From Borrelia turicatae 91E135 (GTDB taxonomy: Bacteria > Spirochaetota > Spirochaetia > Borreliales > Borreliaceae), in assembly GCF_000012085.2 (NCBI RefSeq), contig NC_008710.1, positions 372,001 through 436,000 on the forward strand: a stretch of 64,000 nt of DNA. The letters run 5' to 3'. The notes below the pieces were generated by a model, which saw only the letters and a list, made by a program, of their open reading frames with translations, was not told the origin of the DNA and searched no databases. Numbering within the stretch: position 1 is the first letter of the stretch; each line of letters begins with the position of its first letter. Position numbers and translations under genes: made by a program. This document shows positions 47,111 to 56,444 of this stretch, piece after piece.

Positions 47111-48975
47111 TTAGATTCCTTCACTTTTAAAGATTTTAGAAAAATAACCAAACTTGTTGCAACGACAACACCAACGGCTATTGCAATAATAAAGCCCAAT
47201 TTGTTATCAACAACAGGAAGAACTATTGGCCCTCCATGCGGAGCATGGTCTGCAACACCCAAAAATGCCGCAATGATACTTGCAACAGCACCTCCAAGTA
47301 CTATTGAAGGCAACACCCTCGCCGGATCACTGGCAGCAAAAGGAATAGCACCTTCACTAATACCAATAAACGAAATTAAGAACGATATTTTTCCAGACTC
47401 TCGCTCTTCCTCTTCAAATAATTTAGGCATAATTAGAGTAGCAAGCCCCATAGCCATAGGAGGAACAGGAATAGCTGATGCAACCATACCCATTATTTGT
47501 GGAACTTGGGGAATCATACCAACACCAAAAAGAAATGCAACTTTATTAAAAGGCCCTCCCATATCAATTGCTACCATAGCACCAAGTATTAATCCAAGAA
47601 ATAATTTCCCTATAATACCATAAGTTTCTGAATTATTTTGAAGAGATTTAAGGCCATTCTCAAGCAATGCCATGAATTGGCCAATATAAACACCTACATA
47701 AATCATGAAAAATCCAACAATAACAGTACTTATTAACGGAATTACAAATATAGGCATCACGGGTCTAAGCCATTCAGGAATCTTTCTCTTTGCTATCCAT
47801 TTAGCAACAAAACCCGCCATAAACCCTACAAGTATTGCCCCTAAAAATCCTGCTTTAACATCTCTGGCAAGCACACCCCCCACAAGACCTGGTGCAAGAC
47901 CTGGCTTATCGGCAATTGCCATAGCAATAAACCCTGAAAGTATTGGCAACATCATGCCAAAAGCCACACCACCAATATCTGTAATTGTTTTATAAAAAGG
48001 ATATTTATCAAAATTTGGACCATCAGAACCAATCCCTGCCAAGGATATACCAAGCGCTATTAAAATACCACCACTTGCCACAATTGGAATCATAGGAGAG
48101 ACACCACTCATTAAGTACTTATAAAAACCAGTTCTACTACTACCAGACTTATCTTTAATAGAATGAACATTTTTATAATTCAATATGGGAGCACTAAATG
48201 CTTCTTTAATAACATTTTCTACATTGTTGATAGCCTTTGCAGTTGAGACCTTATAAACTCTCTTGCCATCAAATCTTTCTTCATCAACATCCTTATCCAC
48301 CGCAAGTATTATAACATCAGCGTCTTTAATCTCTGTCTCTGTTAAAGGATTATCAATACCAATAGAACCTTGGGTCTCAACTTTAAGGATGTACCCTTGT
48401 CTCTTAGCCTCAACTTCGAGCTTTTTAGCAGCAATATATGTATGAGCAATTCCCACAGGACAAGCACAAACAGCCACTATTTTTTCTGATTTAGAAACAC
48501 TTGTGGTATCATCTGTAGATGACCTCTCAACATTTTCTATATAAGAATAAATTTCATCGGTACTCTTCATAACTTTTAATATATTTTTAAAATCATCACT
48601 CTCAAATAATTTAGCTATGAAAGCTATCGACTTAATATGATCATTACCTTGTTGACTTTTCGACATACAAATTAAAAATATTAAATTAACAGGGGGATTA
48701 TCATCAGACCATTTTATGCCATCGCCTTTTATGTAAAGCAATGAAATAAAACTTGATTTAACAACATCTCCTATAAAATGTGGAATAGCAACTCCATTTT
48801 CCCAAGATGTATCACCAATATTTTCTCTCTCAAATAACCCCTGAAGGAATCTTGTTTTATCATGAGTATAACCTCTTTTACTCACTTGATCAACTAAAAA
48901 ATTAATTGCTTCTTCCTTAGAATTTATTTTATCAGATATAAAAATAAGCTCCTTTTTTAAAAATTTTAAAAACAT
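47107..48975 (-). CDS. fruA: PTS fructose/mannose-family EIIABC transporter
   Basis: 622-residue sugar permease with three fused domains. EIIA (about 1-150) has phosphorylatable His66 in GVAIPHF. EIIB (about 165-265) has the active cysteine Cys172 in CACPVGIAHTYIAA. The EIIC membrane domain (about 290-615) contains ARDVKAGFLGAILVGFMAGF and GAIPFAASDPARVLPS. It phosphorylates a hexose, probably fructose or mannose, during import. AGGAGG lies 9 nt before the ATG. It is coupled to manA. Confidence 0.94.
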   Translation of the reverse strand: MFLKFLKKELIFISDKINSKEEAINFLVDQVSKRGYTHDKTRFLQGLFERENIGDTSWENGVAIPHFIGDVVKSSFISLLYIKGDGIKWSDDNPPVNLIFLICMSKSQQGNDHIKSIAFIAKLFESDDFKNILKVMKSTDEIYSYIENVERSSTDDTTSVSKSEKIVAVCACPVGIAHTYIAAKKLEVEAKRQGYILKVETQGSIGIDNPLTETEIKDADVIILAVDKDVDEERFDGKRVYKVSTAKAINNVENVIKEAFSAPILNYKNVHSIKDKSGSSRTGFYKYLMSGVSPMIPIVASGGILIALGISLAGIGSDGPNFDKYPFYKTITDIGGVAFGMMLPILSGFIAMAIADKPGLAPGLVGGVLARDVKAGFLGAILVGFMAGFVAKWIAKRKIPEWLRPVMPIFVIPLISTVIVGFFMIYVGVYIGQFMALLENGLKSLQNNSETYGIIGKLFLGLILGAMVAIDMGGPFNKVAFLFGVGMIPQVPQIMGMVASAIPVPPMAMGLATLIMPKLFEEEERESGKISFLISFIGISEGAIPFAASDPARVLPSIVLGGAVASIIAAFLGVADHAPHGGPIVLPVVDNKLGFIIAIAVGVVVATSLVIFLKSLKVKESK

Positions 48976-49090
48976 AACCTTAAACCTCCTAAGTACTTAA
49001 ATTAATTCTATCATAATACAAACATTAAACACCGATTCCCTCCTCTTCTTTATTTTCAAATTATTTTATATTATTTAAATGAATTTAATT

Positions 49091-49738
49091 ATGAAAAAAC
49101 TAATCGAATTTTGCTTTTTATTGCTATGCGCCAGCTTATATTCTTCAAATAATGAGGGACACAAAAAAAATGAAATAAATAATAAAAAAAGTATATTATT
49201 AAAAGAAAAATCAACTAATCATGAAAATGATTTTTTCTCAGTAAAGAGAGGATTTATCTATTCAACAGGAACAGGACTTGGAACAGGATTTTTTTTAAAT
49301 TCAAAAGTCAATCACATAATATTTAGACCTTATTACATATTTGCCATCAACAATTTTGATTTTCTGGTTGTTTGTATGATCCTAATGATTAAAGAATATA
49401 ACATCTCTAAAAAAGTTAAATATTCAAGCTCTTACATTGGCACAGGAATAAACTGGCATATCATAAATTTGTCTAAAAAAATGAAATATTTATCTTCTAC
49501 CACGGGTATTGGGGGACGACTTTACCTTTCAACAAACTTAATAGGGGATTTCAAATTCTATGACAAATTACCTTATGTAATAGAACCATATATATTTTTT
49601 GAATTCTCTACAAAAAAAGCTACACCTTACTTAAACATATATTCAAAAATTGAGTGCTTATTTCTTGATACATTCAATATTTCTTTTGATTTCGGAATCA
49701 GATATAATCTTAAAAATAGCAACGAGGTAAACTCATGA
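49091..49738 (+). CDS. Hypothetical exported, possibly outer-membrane protein
   Basis: 215-residue protein from the ATG at 49091 (a longer frame starts at 49079; neither has a strong ribosome site). Signal peptide MKKLIEFCFLLLCASLYSS. The rest shows alternating strands (FIYSTGTGLGTGFFL, YIFAINNFDFLVVCMILM, YVIEPYIFFEF, IECLFLDTFNISFDFGIRYNL) consistent with a small beta-barrel. The GTGLGTGFFLNS segment resembles the GIGTGNPL of the pair at 44.5-46 kb, suggesting a distant relative. It overlaps nucA's ATG at its stop. Confidence 0.7.
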   Translation: MKKLIEFCFLLLCASLYSSNNEGHKKNEINNKKSILLKEKSTNHENDFFSVKRGFIYSTGTGLGTGFFLNSKVNHIIFRPYYIFAINNFDFLVVCMILMIKEYNISKKVKYSSSYIGTGINWHIINLSKKMKYLSSTTGIGGRLYLSTNLIGDFKFYDKLPYVIEPYIFFEFSTKKATPYLNIYSKIECLFLDTFNISFDFGIRYNLKNSNEVNS

Positions 49739-50616
49739 ACAAAAGACTAAAAATTTTATTCTGTTTTTACATATTAATCTTATTGGGCTTTTTATTCTTA
49801 TATCAAAATCCTAAAATCTTAAATAACATAAAAGAAATAGCCTACAATTATTTAAGCAAACTCAAAGATAAAATTTATGAACCCGAAATCTCAACTGAAT
49901 TAAAAGAAGAATACCTCTTACCAAAAGGATATCTTACTACCCAAATAATACATAAAAAATACTACTCTTTAGGGTATGCTGAGAGTGCAAGACAATCAGA
50001 ATGGGTAGCCTACCAATTAAAAAGAGAAATGGTTGAATTAGCTTTAACCTTGCTTAGAGAAAAAAAAATAACGAGAAGTAAAAATTTTTTCGAAGACCAA
50101 GATATTAAGGGAATTGCTCCCAAACTAAGTGATTACCTAAAAAGCGGATATGATAGAGGGCATATCGTCAGTTCTGCTGATATGTCTTTTTCCAAAGATG
50201 CAATGCTAGATACCTATTTTCTCTCAAATATATCTCCTCAACAAAGAGAATTCAACTCAGGAATCTGGCTCAAACTTGAACAATTAGTTAGAAAATGGGC
50301 TATCTTAAAAGAAAAAATTTATATTGTTAGTGCAGGAATTTTAACAGAAAATAAAGGATTTATTGGAAAGAATAAAATTCTAGTCCCAAAAAATTTTTAT
50401 AAAATAGTGCTATCATTAAACAATAACAACTTTTATGATATATTGGCTTTTATCATTCCAAATGAAAAGGCTCAGGACTTAGAACTTAGAAATTACGTTG
50501 TAAACGTTAATTTAATTGAAGAAAAAACTAAAATAAATTTCTTTGCAAAACTTGATGCTGAAATAAAAAAAATAATTAAAATGAAAAAAGACGTACGTTC
50601 TTGGAAATTCAGATGA
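49735..50616 (+). CDS. nucA: DNA/RNA non-specific endonuclease (NucA/NucM family)
   Basis: 293-residue nuclease with an N-terminal hydrophobic anchor (about residues 9-24). The catalytic DRGHIVSSADMSF matches the family DRGH motif with active His, and SNISPQQREFNSGIWLKLEQL provides the metal-binding Asn. It would act in the periplasm or extracellularly on DNA and RNA, for nutrient salvage or immune-trap degradation. It overlaps the preceding gene by 4 nt and the next membrane-protein gene by 4 nt (ATGA at 50613), so three genes are coupled. Confidence 0.92.
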   Translation: MNKRLKILFCFYILILLGFLFLYQNPKILNNIKEIAYNYLSKLKDKIYEPEISTELKEEYLLPKGYLTTQIIHKKYYSLGYAESARQSEWVAYQLKREMVELALTLLREKKITRSKNFFEDQDIKGIAPKLSDYLKSGYDRGHIVSSADMSFSKDAMLDTYFLSNISPQQREFNSGIWLKLEQLVRKWAILKEKIYIVSAGILTENKGFIGKNKILVPKNFYKIVLSLNNNNFYDILAFIIPNEKAQDLELRNYVVNVNLIEEKTKINFFAKLDAEIKKIIKMKKDVRSWKFR

Positions 50617-51377
50617 AAACACTCTTTGCAAAACTAAATATTTTCCTGTTAACAACCTTTGTTTTAGGAATAATTATTATATCAATATTCATGTATTATA
50701 TAAACTTTAATATAAACTTCTATACCTATATTATTAAAATATATAATAAGAATTTATTGATTTTAGTCAATAAATTTTTTATTTTCAGCATTGGAATCAT
50801 AGGATCTATTTGGACATGCATCAACTATAAAAGAACAAATAATATACAATTCGTATTCTTTTATTGTTTCATTCTTTCATATATACTTGAACCTATTTCA
50901 ATTTTTAAATATTATTTTTTAAGTAATATATTAAGCCTAGAATTTTATTATTTTATGAAATTTTATCACTTAATAACCGTATTTTCATTACTAAATTTAT
51001 TCTTCTTAAGCCTATATATATGTGATTTTCAAATAAAATCAATAACCTACGCTATTTACTTAATTTTCACCTTTGCAATGGTCTATAACTCTTTAGCCCC
51101 TATTAATGCATATGAATACACAAAGGATTTTCTCTCTCCAACAGCAAACAATAGATTTTATGTTTATTTGTTTTTATTACTAATACCTATAAACTTTTTA
51201 GTATCATGCTTAAGGAAAAAAAACCTAAGCTACTTTTTACTTTTTATATCAATATCACTAATAGTATCAGGAATTTATCTCAATTTTATAGAAATAACCT
51301 ATGCATTCATACCAATCTCAATAGGAGCACCAATGTACTTAAAAGAATCAGGAAAAGTTTTCTTCTATTGGCTATAA
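50613..51377 (+). CDS. Hypothetical polytopic membrane protein
   Basis: 254-residue protein with seven or so hydrophobic segments. I do not recognise the family; the layout (N-terminal loop, then 7 TM) recalls 7TM receptor-like bacterial proteins, but no motif supports this. The ATG at 50613 overlaps the nucA stop, with GGA 7 nt upstream, and is preferred to 50601. It ends 3 nt from a convergent gene. Confidence 0.7.
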   Translation: MKTLFAKLNIFLLTTFVLGIIIISIFMYYINFNINFYTYIIKIYNKNLLILVNKFFIFSIGIIGSIWTCINYKRTNNIQFVFFYCFILSYILEPISIFKYYFLSNILSLEFYYFMKFYHLITVFSLLNLFFLSLYICDFQIKSITYAIYLIFTFAMVYNSLAPINAYEYTKDFLSPTANNRFYVYLFLLLIPINFLVSCLRKKNLSYFLLFISISLIVSGIYLNFIEITYAFIPISIGAPMYLKESGKVFFYWL

Positions 51378-51380
51378 AAC

Positions 51381-51977
51381 TTAAGCAATCAATACAAAAG
51401 ATAAAGTCGCTACACCTAAAGGCAAAAATAAATTATCGTATTTTTCAAAATCAAAAAGCTCCACAAGCACAGCCCCCATACCAACAACTGATGCTATTAT
51501 AAAGTTCGGAAAGAAGTAATAACAAACAATAAAAGCAACCAAAAAAACAGCAACACTACCTGAGAATGTTTTATTATTTACAAGTTTAAAAGATGGTATT
51601 AGTTTTCCAACAAGACTTGCAAGACCATCTCCAAGACATGCGGAAAATATCCCAATATAACTAAAAGGCTTATCTATAAGAAAATAAGTACAAAAAATAC
51701 TCACTACCAAAAATATTGGAGAGAGAGATATTTTATACGAAGATACCTCCCTAGACTTTATTATTATTTCTGATATACCTCTTAAAAAGAATAAATTTAT
51801 TTCCATGATTCTAAATATTTCCAAAATTAAATATGCAAACATAAAAAATAGACTAGATACAAGACCTACCCAAAAATTTAACTTATAAAAGAATAAAAAT
51901 ACTAAAGTAGAAATATGAAAAAATTTTCTATAAAGCTCATATTTAACATTTTCGTTATAAAAAACTTGATCAAACAT
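51381..51977 (-). CDS. Dolichol/phytol-kinase-like membrane protein (SEC59/VTE5 family)
   Basis: 198-residue integral membrane protein with about six hydrophobic segments. The motif FSACLGDGLASLVGKLI followed by NKTFSGSVAVFLVAFIV matches the CTP-dependent kinase family of dolichol/phytol kinases and related diacylglycerol/phosphatidate CTP enzymes. A role in lipid carrier or isoprenoid phosphorylation is inference. The start overlaps the upstream PPIase stop (TAATG). Confidence 0.75.
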   Translation of the reverse strand: MFDQVFYNENVKYELYRKFFHISTLVFLFFYKLNFWVGLVSSLFFMFAYLILEIFRIMEINLFFLRGISEIIIKSREVSSYKISLSPIFLVVSIFCTYFLIDKPFSYIGIFSACLGDGLASLVGKLIPSFKLVNNKTFSGSVAVFLVAFIVCYYFFPNFIIASVVGMGAVLVELFDFEKYDNLFLPLGVATLSFVLIA

Positions 51978-52996
51978 TAACTAATTTTCCTTAAAATAAT
52001 ATTAAACTTCAAAAAAGAATTTGGTTTTATAACGTTACCAATACTTCTCTCTCCATAAGCAAGATTTGGTGGAATGATTACTACCCTCTCCTCTTCCTCG
52101 CACATATCTGACAACATTACGTCCCAACCTTCAATCACTTGACCACTCCCAACCACAAACTCTATTGGCTTGCCTCTGTCAATTGAACTGTCAAATTTTA
52201 TTCCACTTAGTAAAAATCCCTCATAGTCTACTTTTACAATATTGCCACTTTTAACATTTTTGCCATTTCCTTGTTTATTTATCTTATATAAGATACCACT
52301 TTCATCTTTTTGAAAATCTTTGTAATCTTTGTCAATTATTTCAAGTTGAGAAGCCATGTATTTTTTAACCTCAGCAATCTTCCTTGCCTCATAACTTTTT
52401 TTTAATTTTAAAAATTCTTCATTGTCAACTTTAAAAGCTTTTGCATCCTCACCAACACGAATAATCCTTACTTTCTCTATTTTATCTCCTTGACGTATAT
52501 TACGAACTGTATCCATTCCCGCAACTACCTTACCAAAAATTGAGTGCTTAAGATCAAGATAAGTAAGATTATCTGCAAGAGTAATAAAAAACTGACTCCC
52601 ATTGGTATCAGGACCTGAATTAGCCATAGAAACAATTCCTGGTTCATTATGACTCAAATTTTTGTTTAATTCATCGGGAAAAACATAACCAGGACCTCCA
52701 GTACCCGTTCCGGTAGGATCTCCTGTCTGAATAACAAATTCATCAACAACCCTATGAAAAATAATATTTTCAAAATAAGGCTGACTTGTAACAGAATTTT
52801 TAATAGTACCTTCACTAAGACCAATAAAATTCATGACTGTCAGAGGTGCAATTTTATAGTAAAGTTCAATCTCTATATTTCCTTTATTTGTATCAATTAA
52901 TGCAAATATTCCTTTTTTTTCCACTAAATCTTTCCTTTTGCTATCACAAGTTATTAGCATTAAAATCAATAAAAAATATAATAAACATCTCTTCAC
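51977..52996 (-). CDS. Dual-domain peptidyl-prolyl isomerase lipoprotein (cyclophilin-FKBP)
   Basis: 339-residue lipoprotein with signal MKRCLLYFLLILMLITC (Cys17). Residues about 28-190 are a cyclophilin: NKGNIEIELYY, FHRVVDEFVIQTGDPTGTGTGG, SMANSGPDTNGSQFFI and HSIFGKVVAGMDTV. Residues about 225-339 are an FKBP: VKVDYEGFLLSGIKFDSS, GSGQVIEGWDVMLSDMCEEEERVVIIPPNLAYGER. Both active-site regions look intact. It would fold exported proteins in the periplasm. GTG start at 52996 with AAGGA 8 nt upstream. It is divergent from cheR. Confidence 0.93.
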   Translation of the reverse strand: MKRCLLYFLLILMLITCDSKRKDLVEKKGIFALIDTNKGNIEIELYYKIAPLTVMNFIGLSEGTIKNSVTSQPYFENIIFHRVVDEFVIQTGDPTGTGTGGPGYVFPDELNKNLSHNEPGIVSMANSGPDTNGSQFFITLADNLTYLDLKHSIFGKVVAGMDTVRNIRQGDKIEKVRIIRVGEDAKAFKVDNEEFLKLKKSYEARKIAEVKKYMASQLEIIDKDYKDFQKDESGILYKINKQGNGKNVKSGNIVKVDYEGFLLSGIKFDSSIDRGKPIEFVVGSGQVIEGWDVMLSDMCEEEERVVIIPPNLAYGERSIGNVIKPNSFLKFNIILRKIS

Positions 52997-53042
52997 AAAT
53001 GTATTCCTTAAATTAATATTTAAATTAAGCTATCAGTTCTAA

Positions 53043-53073
53043 TTGTACAATTTTTCCACAAAAATTGTATAAT
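53043..53073 (+). promoter_or_regulatory. Promoter candidate for cheR inside an inverted repeat
   Basis: TTGTAC (53043-53048) and perfect TATAAT (53068-53073), 19-nt spacer, so slightly long. The inverted repeat at 53046-53069 fills the spacer. Predicted start is about 60 nt before the ATG at 53143. Confidence 0.4.
53046..53069. repeat. 10-bp inverted repeat upstream of cheR
   Basis: TACAATTTTT and AAAAATTGTA, perfect, 4-nt loop CCAC. It lies within the promoter candidate of cheR and the divergent region to the PPIase gene: possible operator. Confidence 0.6.
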
Positions 53074-53097
53074 TAATTAGTCATTTATACTAATTAA
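53073..53097. repeat. 8-bp inverted repeat upstream of cheR
   Basis: TTAATTAG and CTAATTAA, perfect, 9-nt loop. It begins 4 nt after the preceding inverted repeat and covers the predicted transcription start of cheR. Confidence 0.55.
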
Positions 53098-53142
53098 GTA
53101 ATAGTATTTATTAAGGAAATTTACAAAATTTGGATCTTATAA

Positions 53143-54003
53143 ATGTTAAATATTAGCAATGAACTTCTTCTGAAATTCTGCAATTTTATATATGAAAATA
53201 GCGGAATTCGATTTGATGAAAAAAATAAAGTTGTATTACAAGGCCGAATTAATGATGCAATACATGAGCTTGAAAATATCAATACTCCAGAACAATTATA
53301 TGACTTAATAAATTCGGACAAATTTCAAAAAGAATATTTCTTAGATCTAGTTACTACTAATCTAACACGATTCTTTAGAAATGAAGCCCATTTTGCAACT
53401 TTTGAAAGATTTATAATTCCAAACTTAATAAACATTAAAACTCAAGAGGGCAAAAATAGAATTATTATATGGTCTGCTGGATGCTCAACTGGAGAAGAAC
53501 CATATTCACTGGCATTTGTTCTTAAACACAATCTTCCAAAGAATTTTGACTTTATTATTATTGCCTCCGATTTAAGTTTAAAATCTCTAATGATAGCAAA
53601 AGAAGGTTATTATTCTGTAAAAAAATGCGAACACATCCCAATACAATATAAAATATATATCAAACCTCACATGAATGGTTACAAGGTAATAGATGATATA
53701 AAAAAACACATACGATTTGACTATCATAACTTAAATTTTGAAAGTGGCTTTTCAGAAATGGACGTTATTTTTTGCCGTAATGTACTCATATATTTCGATG
53801 AAAAGTCTAAAATAAGGGTCTTAAAAAAATTTTATTCCTCTATGGCTATGAAAAGTTATTTATTTATTGGTCATTCAGAATCCCTTTTTGGTCTCAATCT
53901 TCCTTTTAAATTTTTAAGAACACCCTGGGCCATAATATATGAAAAGGATGATAAGGATGTTCCCAAAAAAAAGTTTCAGTTCAAAAACAAATACAAATTA
54001 TAA
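53143..54003 (+). CDS. cheR: Chemotaxis methyltransferase CheR
   Basis: SAM-dependent methyltransferase for glutamates of methyl-accepting chemotaxis proteins. The 286-residue protein has the N-terminal helical domain with FYENSGIRFDEKN-like region and TTNLTRFFRNEAHFATFE, the SAM motif WSAGCSTGEEPYSLAF, and DVIFCRNVLIYFDEKSKIRVL, all canonical. It is followed 35 nt later by cheB, so the adaptation pair is together. Borrelia has two CheR; by position this is the one called CheR2. Confidence 0.94.
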   Translation: MLNISNELLLKFCNFIYENSGIRFDEKNKVVLQGRINDAIHELENINTPEQLYDLINSDKFQKEYFLDLVTTNLTRFFRNEAHFATFERFIIPNLINIKTQEGKNRIIIWSAGCSTGEEPYSLAFVLKHNLPKNFDFIIIASDLSLKSLMIAKEGYYSVKKCEHIPIQYKIYIKPHMNGYKVIDDIKKHIRFDYHNLNFESGFSEMDVIFCRNVLIYFDEKSKIRVLKKFYSSMAMKSYLFIGHSESLFGLNLPFKFLRTPWAIIYEKDDKDVPKKKFQFKNKYKL

Positions 54004-54038
54004 TTTGATATAAACAGACCCATAGGAGCAAAACAGAA

Positions 54039-55175
54039 ATGCAAATAAAAATTTATGTACTCGTCATTGAAGCTTCTTCTGTTAATAGAAAGACTATATC
54101 AGACATTATAAATTCATCTTTAAAGCTTGAAGTTATTGCAACTGCAGCCAACACAGACTTCGCCCTTAAAAAACTTAAAAAACACCCAGATGTAATACTA
54201 CTCAGTTTAGAAGAAGAAACAATCAAAGAAATTACTCTCATAAAAAAAAAGGAAAATATAAACAACAAGCTCCCTGTTATTATCCTCTCATCAAACAAAG
54301 ACATAGCAAAAAATGCTATCTTAAAAGGTGCTGATGACTTTATAATAAAAACTGATAACAAATTAGAAAGCATAAAAGATAAAATTATTGATTTACTCTC
54401 AATTTACGGCAATAAAACCATAAAAAACAAAATCATAACTGACATCAATTTCAAATTCAAAACAAATCAATATTTGATAAATAACAAAGTCAACAAAGAA
54501 AATTCAAATACAACAAAAGCAACAGATAAAAATGAAAATACAAACCTTAATCAAGAAAAAATAATAGATGAAAAAGATTTAAAAAAACTTAAAAACAGAA
54601 AATTTGAAATAGTTGTTATTGGAATATCTACAGGAGGCCCTGCGGCACTAAAGACAATACTACCAGAAATTCCTAAAAATTTTCCTTTACCAATAATAAT
54701 TGTTCAACATATGCCAAAAGGATTTACAACAGAATTCGCAAAAAGCCTTAACAATATTTGCAACTTAACTGTCAAAGAAACAAGTAATAAAGAAATACTT
54801 CAAAAAGGATTCATATACATAAGTTCTGGGGGATACCATACAAGAATTAATAAAATAAACGAAAACTATCAAATAGAAGTCTTCGATGCTGAGAATGTAA
54901 ATGGACACAAACCTTCTATAGGAGTACTCTTTAAGTCAATATCAGAAAATGTGAAAGACAAAGCAATAGCTTTAATAATGACTGGAATGGGAAGTGATGG
55001 CTCTAGAGAAATTGGAGAGATTAAAAAAGCTGGTGGATTAACTATTGCACAAGATGAGAAAAGTTCAGTGGTTTTTGGAATGCCCAAAATAGCAATAGAA
55101 GAAAATAATATAGACTATATAGTTTCAATAAGTCATGTGGTAAAATTATTAAAAGCCATTCTTCTTGATGGTTAA
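54039..55175 (+). CDS. cheB: Chemotaxis methylesterase CheB with degenerate receiver
   Basis: 378-residue CheB. The C-terminal methylesterase domain (about 185-378) has the catalytic triad: Ser in GISTGGPAAL, His in IIVQHMPKGFT, Asp in MTGMGSDGSREI. The N-terminal receiver domain keeps the fold and the IIKT lysine, but the phosphoacceptor Asp is Ser56 (PDVILLSLEE) and the acidic pair is IEASS. It probably cannot be activated by CheA phosphorylation. A long Asn/Lys linker (about 130-180) joins the domains. By position it is CheB1 of Borrelia. Confidence 0.93.
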   Translation: MQIKIYVLVIEASSVNRKTISDIINSSLKLEVIATAANTDFALKKLKKHPDVILLSLEEETIKEITLIKKKENINNKLPVIILSSNKDIAKNAILKGADDFIIKTDNKLESIKDKIIDLLSIYGNKTIKNKIITDINFKFKTNQYLINNKVNKENSNTTKATDKNENTNLNQEKIIDEKDLKKLKNRKFEIVVIGISTGGPAALKTILPEIPKNFPLPIIIVQHMPKGFTTEFAKSLNNICNLTVKETSNKEILQKGFIYISSGGYHTRINKINENYQIEVFDAENVNGHKPSIGVLFKSISENVKDKAIALIMTGMGSDGSREIGEIKKAGGLTIAQDEKSSVVFGMPKIAIEENNIDYIVSISHVVKLLKAILLDG

Positions 55176-55198
55176 ATTTTTAAAGACAAGGATCGCAT

Positions 55199-56407
55199 TT
55201 GGACATCACAAAAGAGAATACTGAAGATTGTTTTTTACACGTTAGCACTCTTGACACAGACCATGACAAAATATATGTACTAGGAACAGCACATGTATCA
55301 AAAAAAAGTTCACAAGACACAGCTACTTTAATCGAAACATTAAAGCCAGACTTTATTGCCGTTGAACTTGATGAGGCTCGTTACCACGCAATCCTAAAGA
55401 CAGATGAAAACGAAAAATGGCGCAATTTAGATATATATAAAGTAATCAAACAAGGAAAAGCATTTTTACTAATAGTACAAATCATTTTAAGTAATTTTCA
55501 AAAAAAATTAGCAAAAGAACAAGGAATTAATCCTGGAGAAGAGATGAAAACGGCGATTTTAAAAGCTAAAGAGCACAACATACCGTTAATACTCGCGGAC
55601 AGAAAAGTTGAGACAACTCTAAAGAGAGCATGGAACTGTGTCCCAACTTTTGAAAAAGTCAAAATAATATCAAGCTTGTTTTCATTCTCAGACGTAAAAG
55701 TCACACAAGATGAAATTGAAAAACTCAAAGAACAAGATGTTCTATCAAATATGATGGAAGAACTTGCAAAAGAAATTCCTACTGTAAAAAAAGTTTTAAT
55801 TGATGAAAGAGATGAATTTATAGCAAGTAAAATACTTGAGGGTTCAGGAACAATTCTTGCAGTTGTTGGAGCTGGTCATGTAAAGGGCATAATAGCAAAT
55901 TTAAAAGAAATTAAAGAAAACAAAAAGATTGTCAACATTGACAATCTCAATACCATACCTAAAAATACTTTCTCGGTGAGTAAATTAATATCTTACTTTA
56001 TAGCAATCTCAATTGTCATACTGATGGCAAGTTCATTCTACTTTAAAGGCTTTGATTTTGCATACAAAAATTTAGAGTTTTGGATAATATGTAACTCTTT
56101 ATTTGCGGGTCTTGCTGCTCTTTTACTAAGAGCTAATATTATAACGATAATAACAGCATCAATTGGTGCTCCAATATTTTCCCTAATTCCATTTATTGGA
56201 ACAGGTATGGTTGCAGGTCTTGTTGAAGCTTACATAAATAAACCAAAAATAAAAGATTTTGAAAAACTACAAGAAGATTTGGAAAACATAAAAGGATATT
56301 TTAAGAACAAAGTTACAAAAATTTTATTAATAGTATTTTTCGTAAACATTGGGTCTGCAATTGGAACAATTGTTGGATTTAAATTCTTGTTAAATATCTT
56401 TAGCTAA
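55199..56407 (+). CDS. TraB/PrgY-family membrane protein
   Basis: 402 residues; TTG start with AAGGA 6 nt upstream. The N-terminal TraB domain (about 20-240) has LGTAHVSKKSSQD, FIAVELDEARYHAIL, and VVGAGHVKGII, motifs shared with the Tiki/TraB metalloprotease clan. The C-terminus has about four membrane segments. Family members are annotated 'pheromone shutdown', but no pheromone system is present here. Function unknown; possible membrane protease. Confidence 0.85.
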   Translation: MDITKENTEDCFLHVSTLDTDHDKIYVLGTAHVSKKSSQDTATLIETLKPDFIAVELDEARYHAILKTDENEKWRNLDIYKVIKQGKAFLLIVQIILSNFQKKLAKEQGINPGEEMKTAILKAKEHNIPLILADRKVETTLKRAWNCVPTFEKVKIISSLFSFSDVKVTQDEIEKLKEQDVLSNMMEELAKEIPTVKKVLIDERDEFIASKILEGSGTILAVVGAGHVKGIIANLKEIKENKKIVNIDNLNTIPKNTFSVSKLISYFIAISIVILMASSFYFKGFDFAYKNLEFWIICNSLFAGLAALLLRANIITIITASIGAPIFSLIPFIGTGMVAGLVEAYINKPKIKDFEKLQEDLENIKGYFKNKVTKILLIVFFVNIGSAIGTIVGFKFLLNIFS

Positions 56408-56444
56408 ACCAAAAAGAAAAATAAGAGTATACAGGAGTTACATT

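Noticed and set aside
55199-56407. TraB label suggesting plasmid conjugation or pheromone response
   Set aside because: The family is widespread in bacteria and eukaryotes; no conjugation genes or mobile-element signs are nearby.
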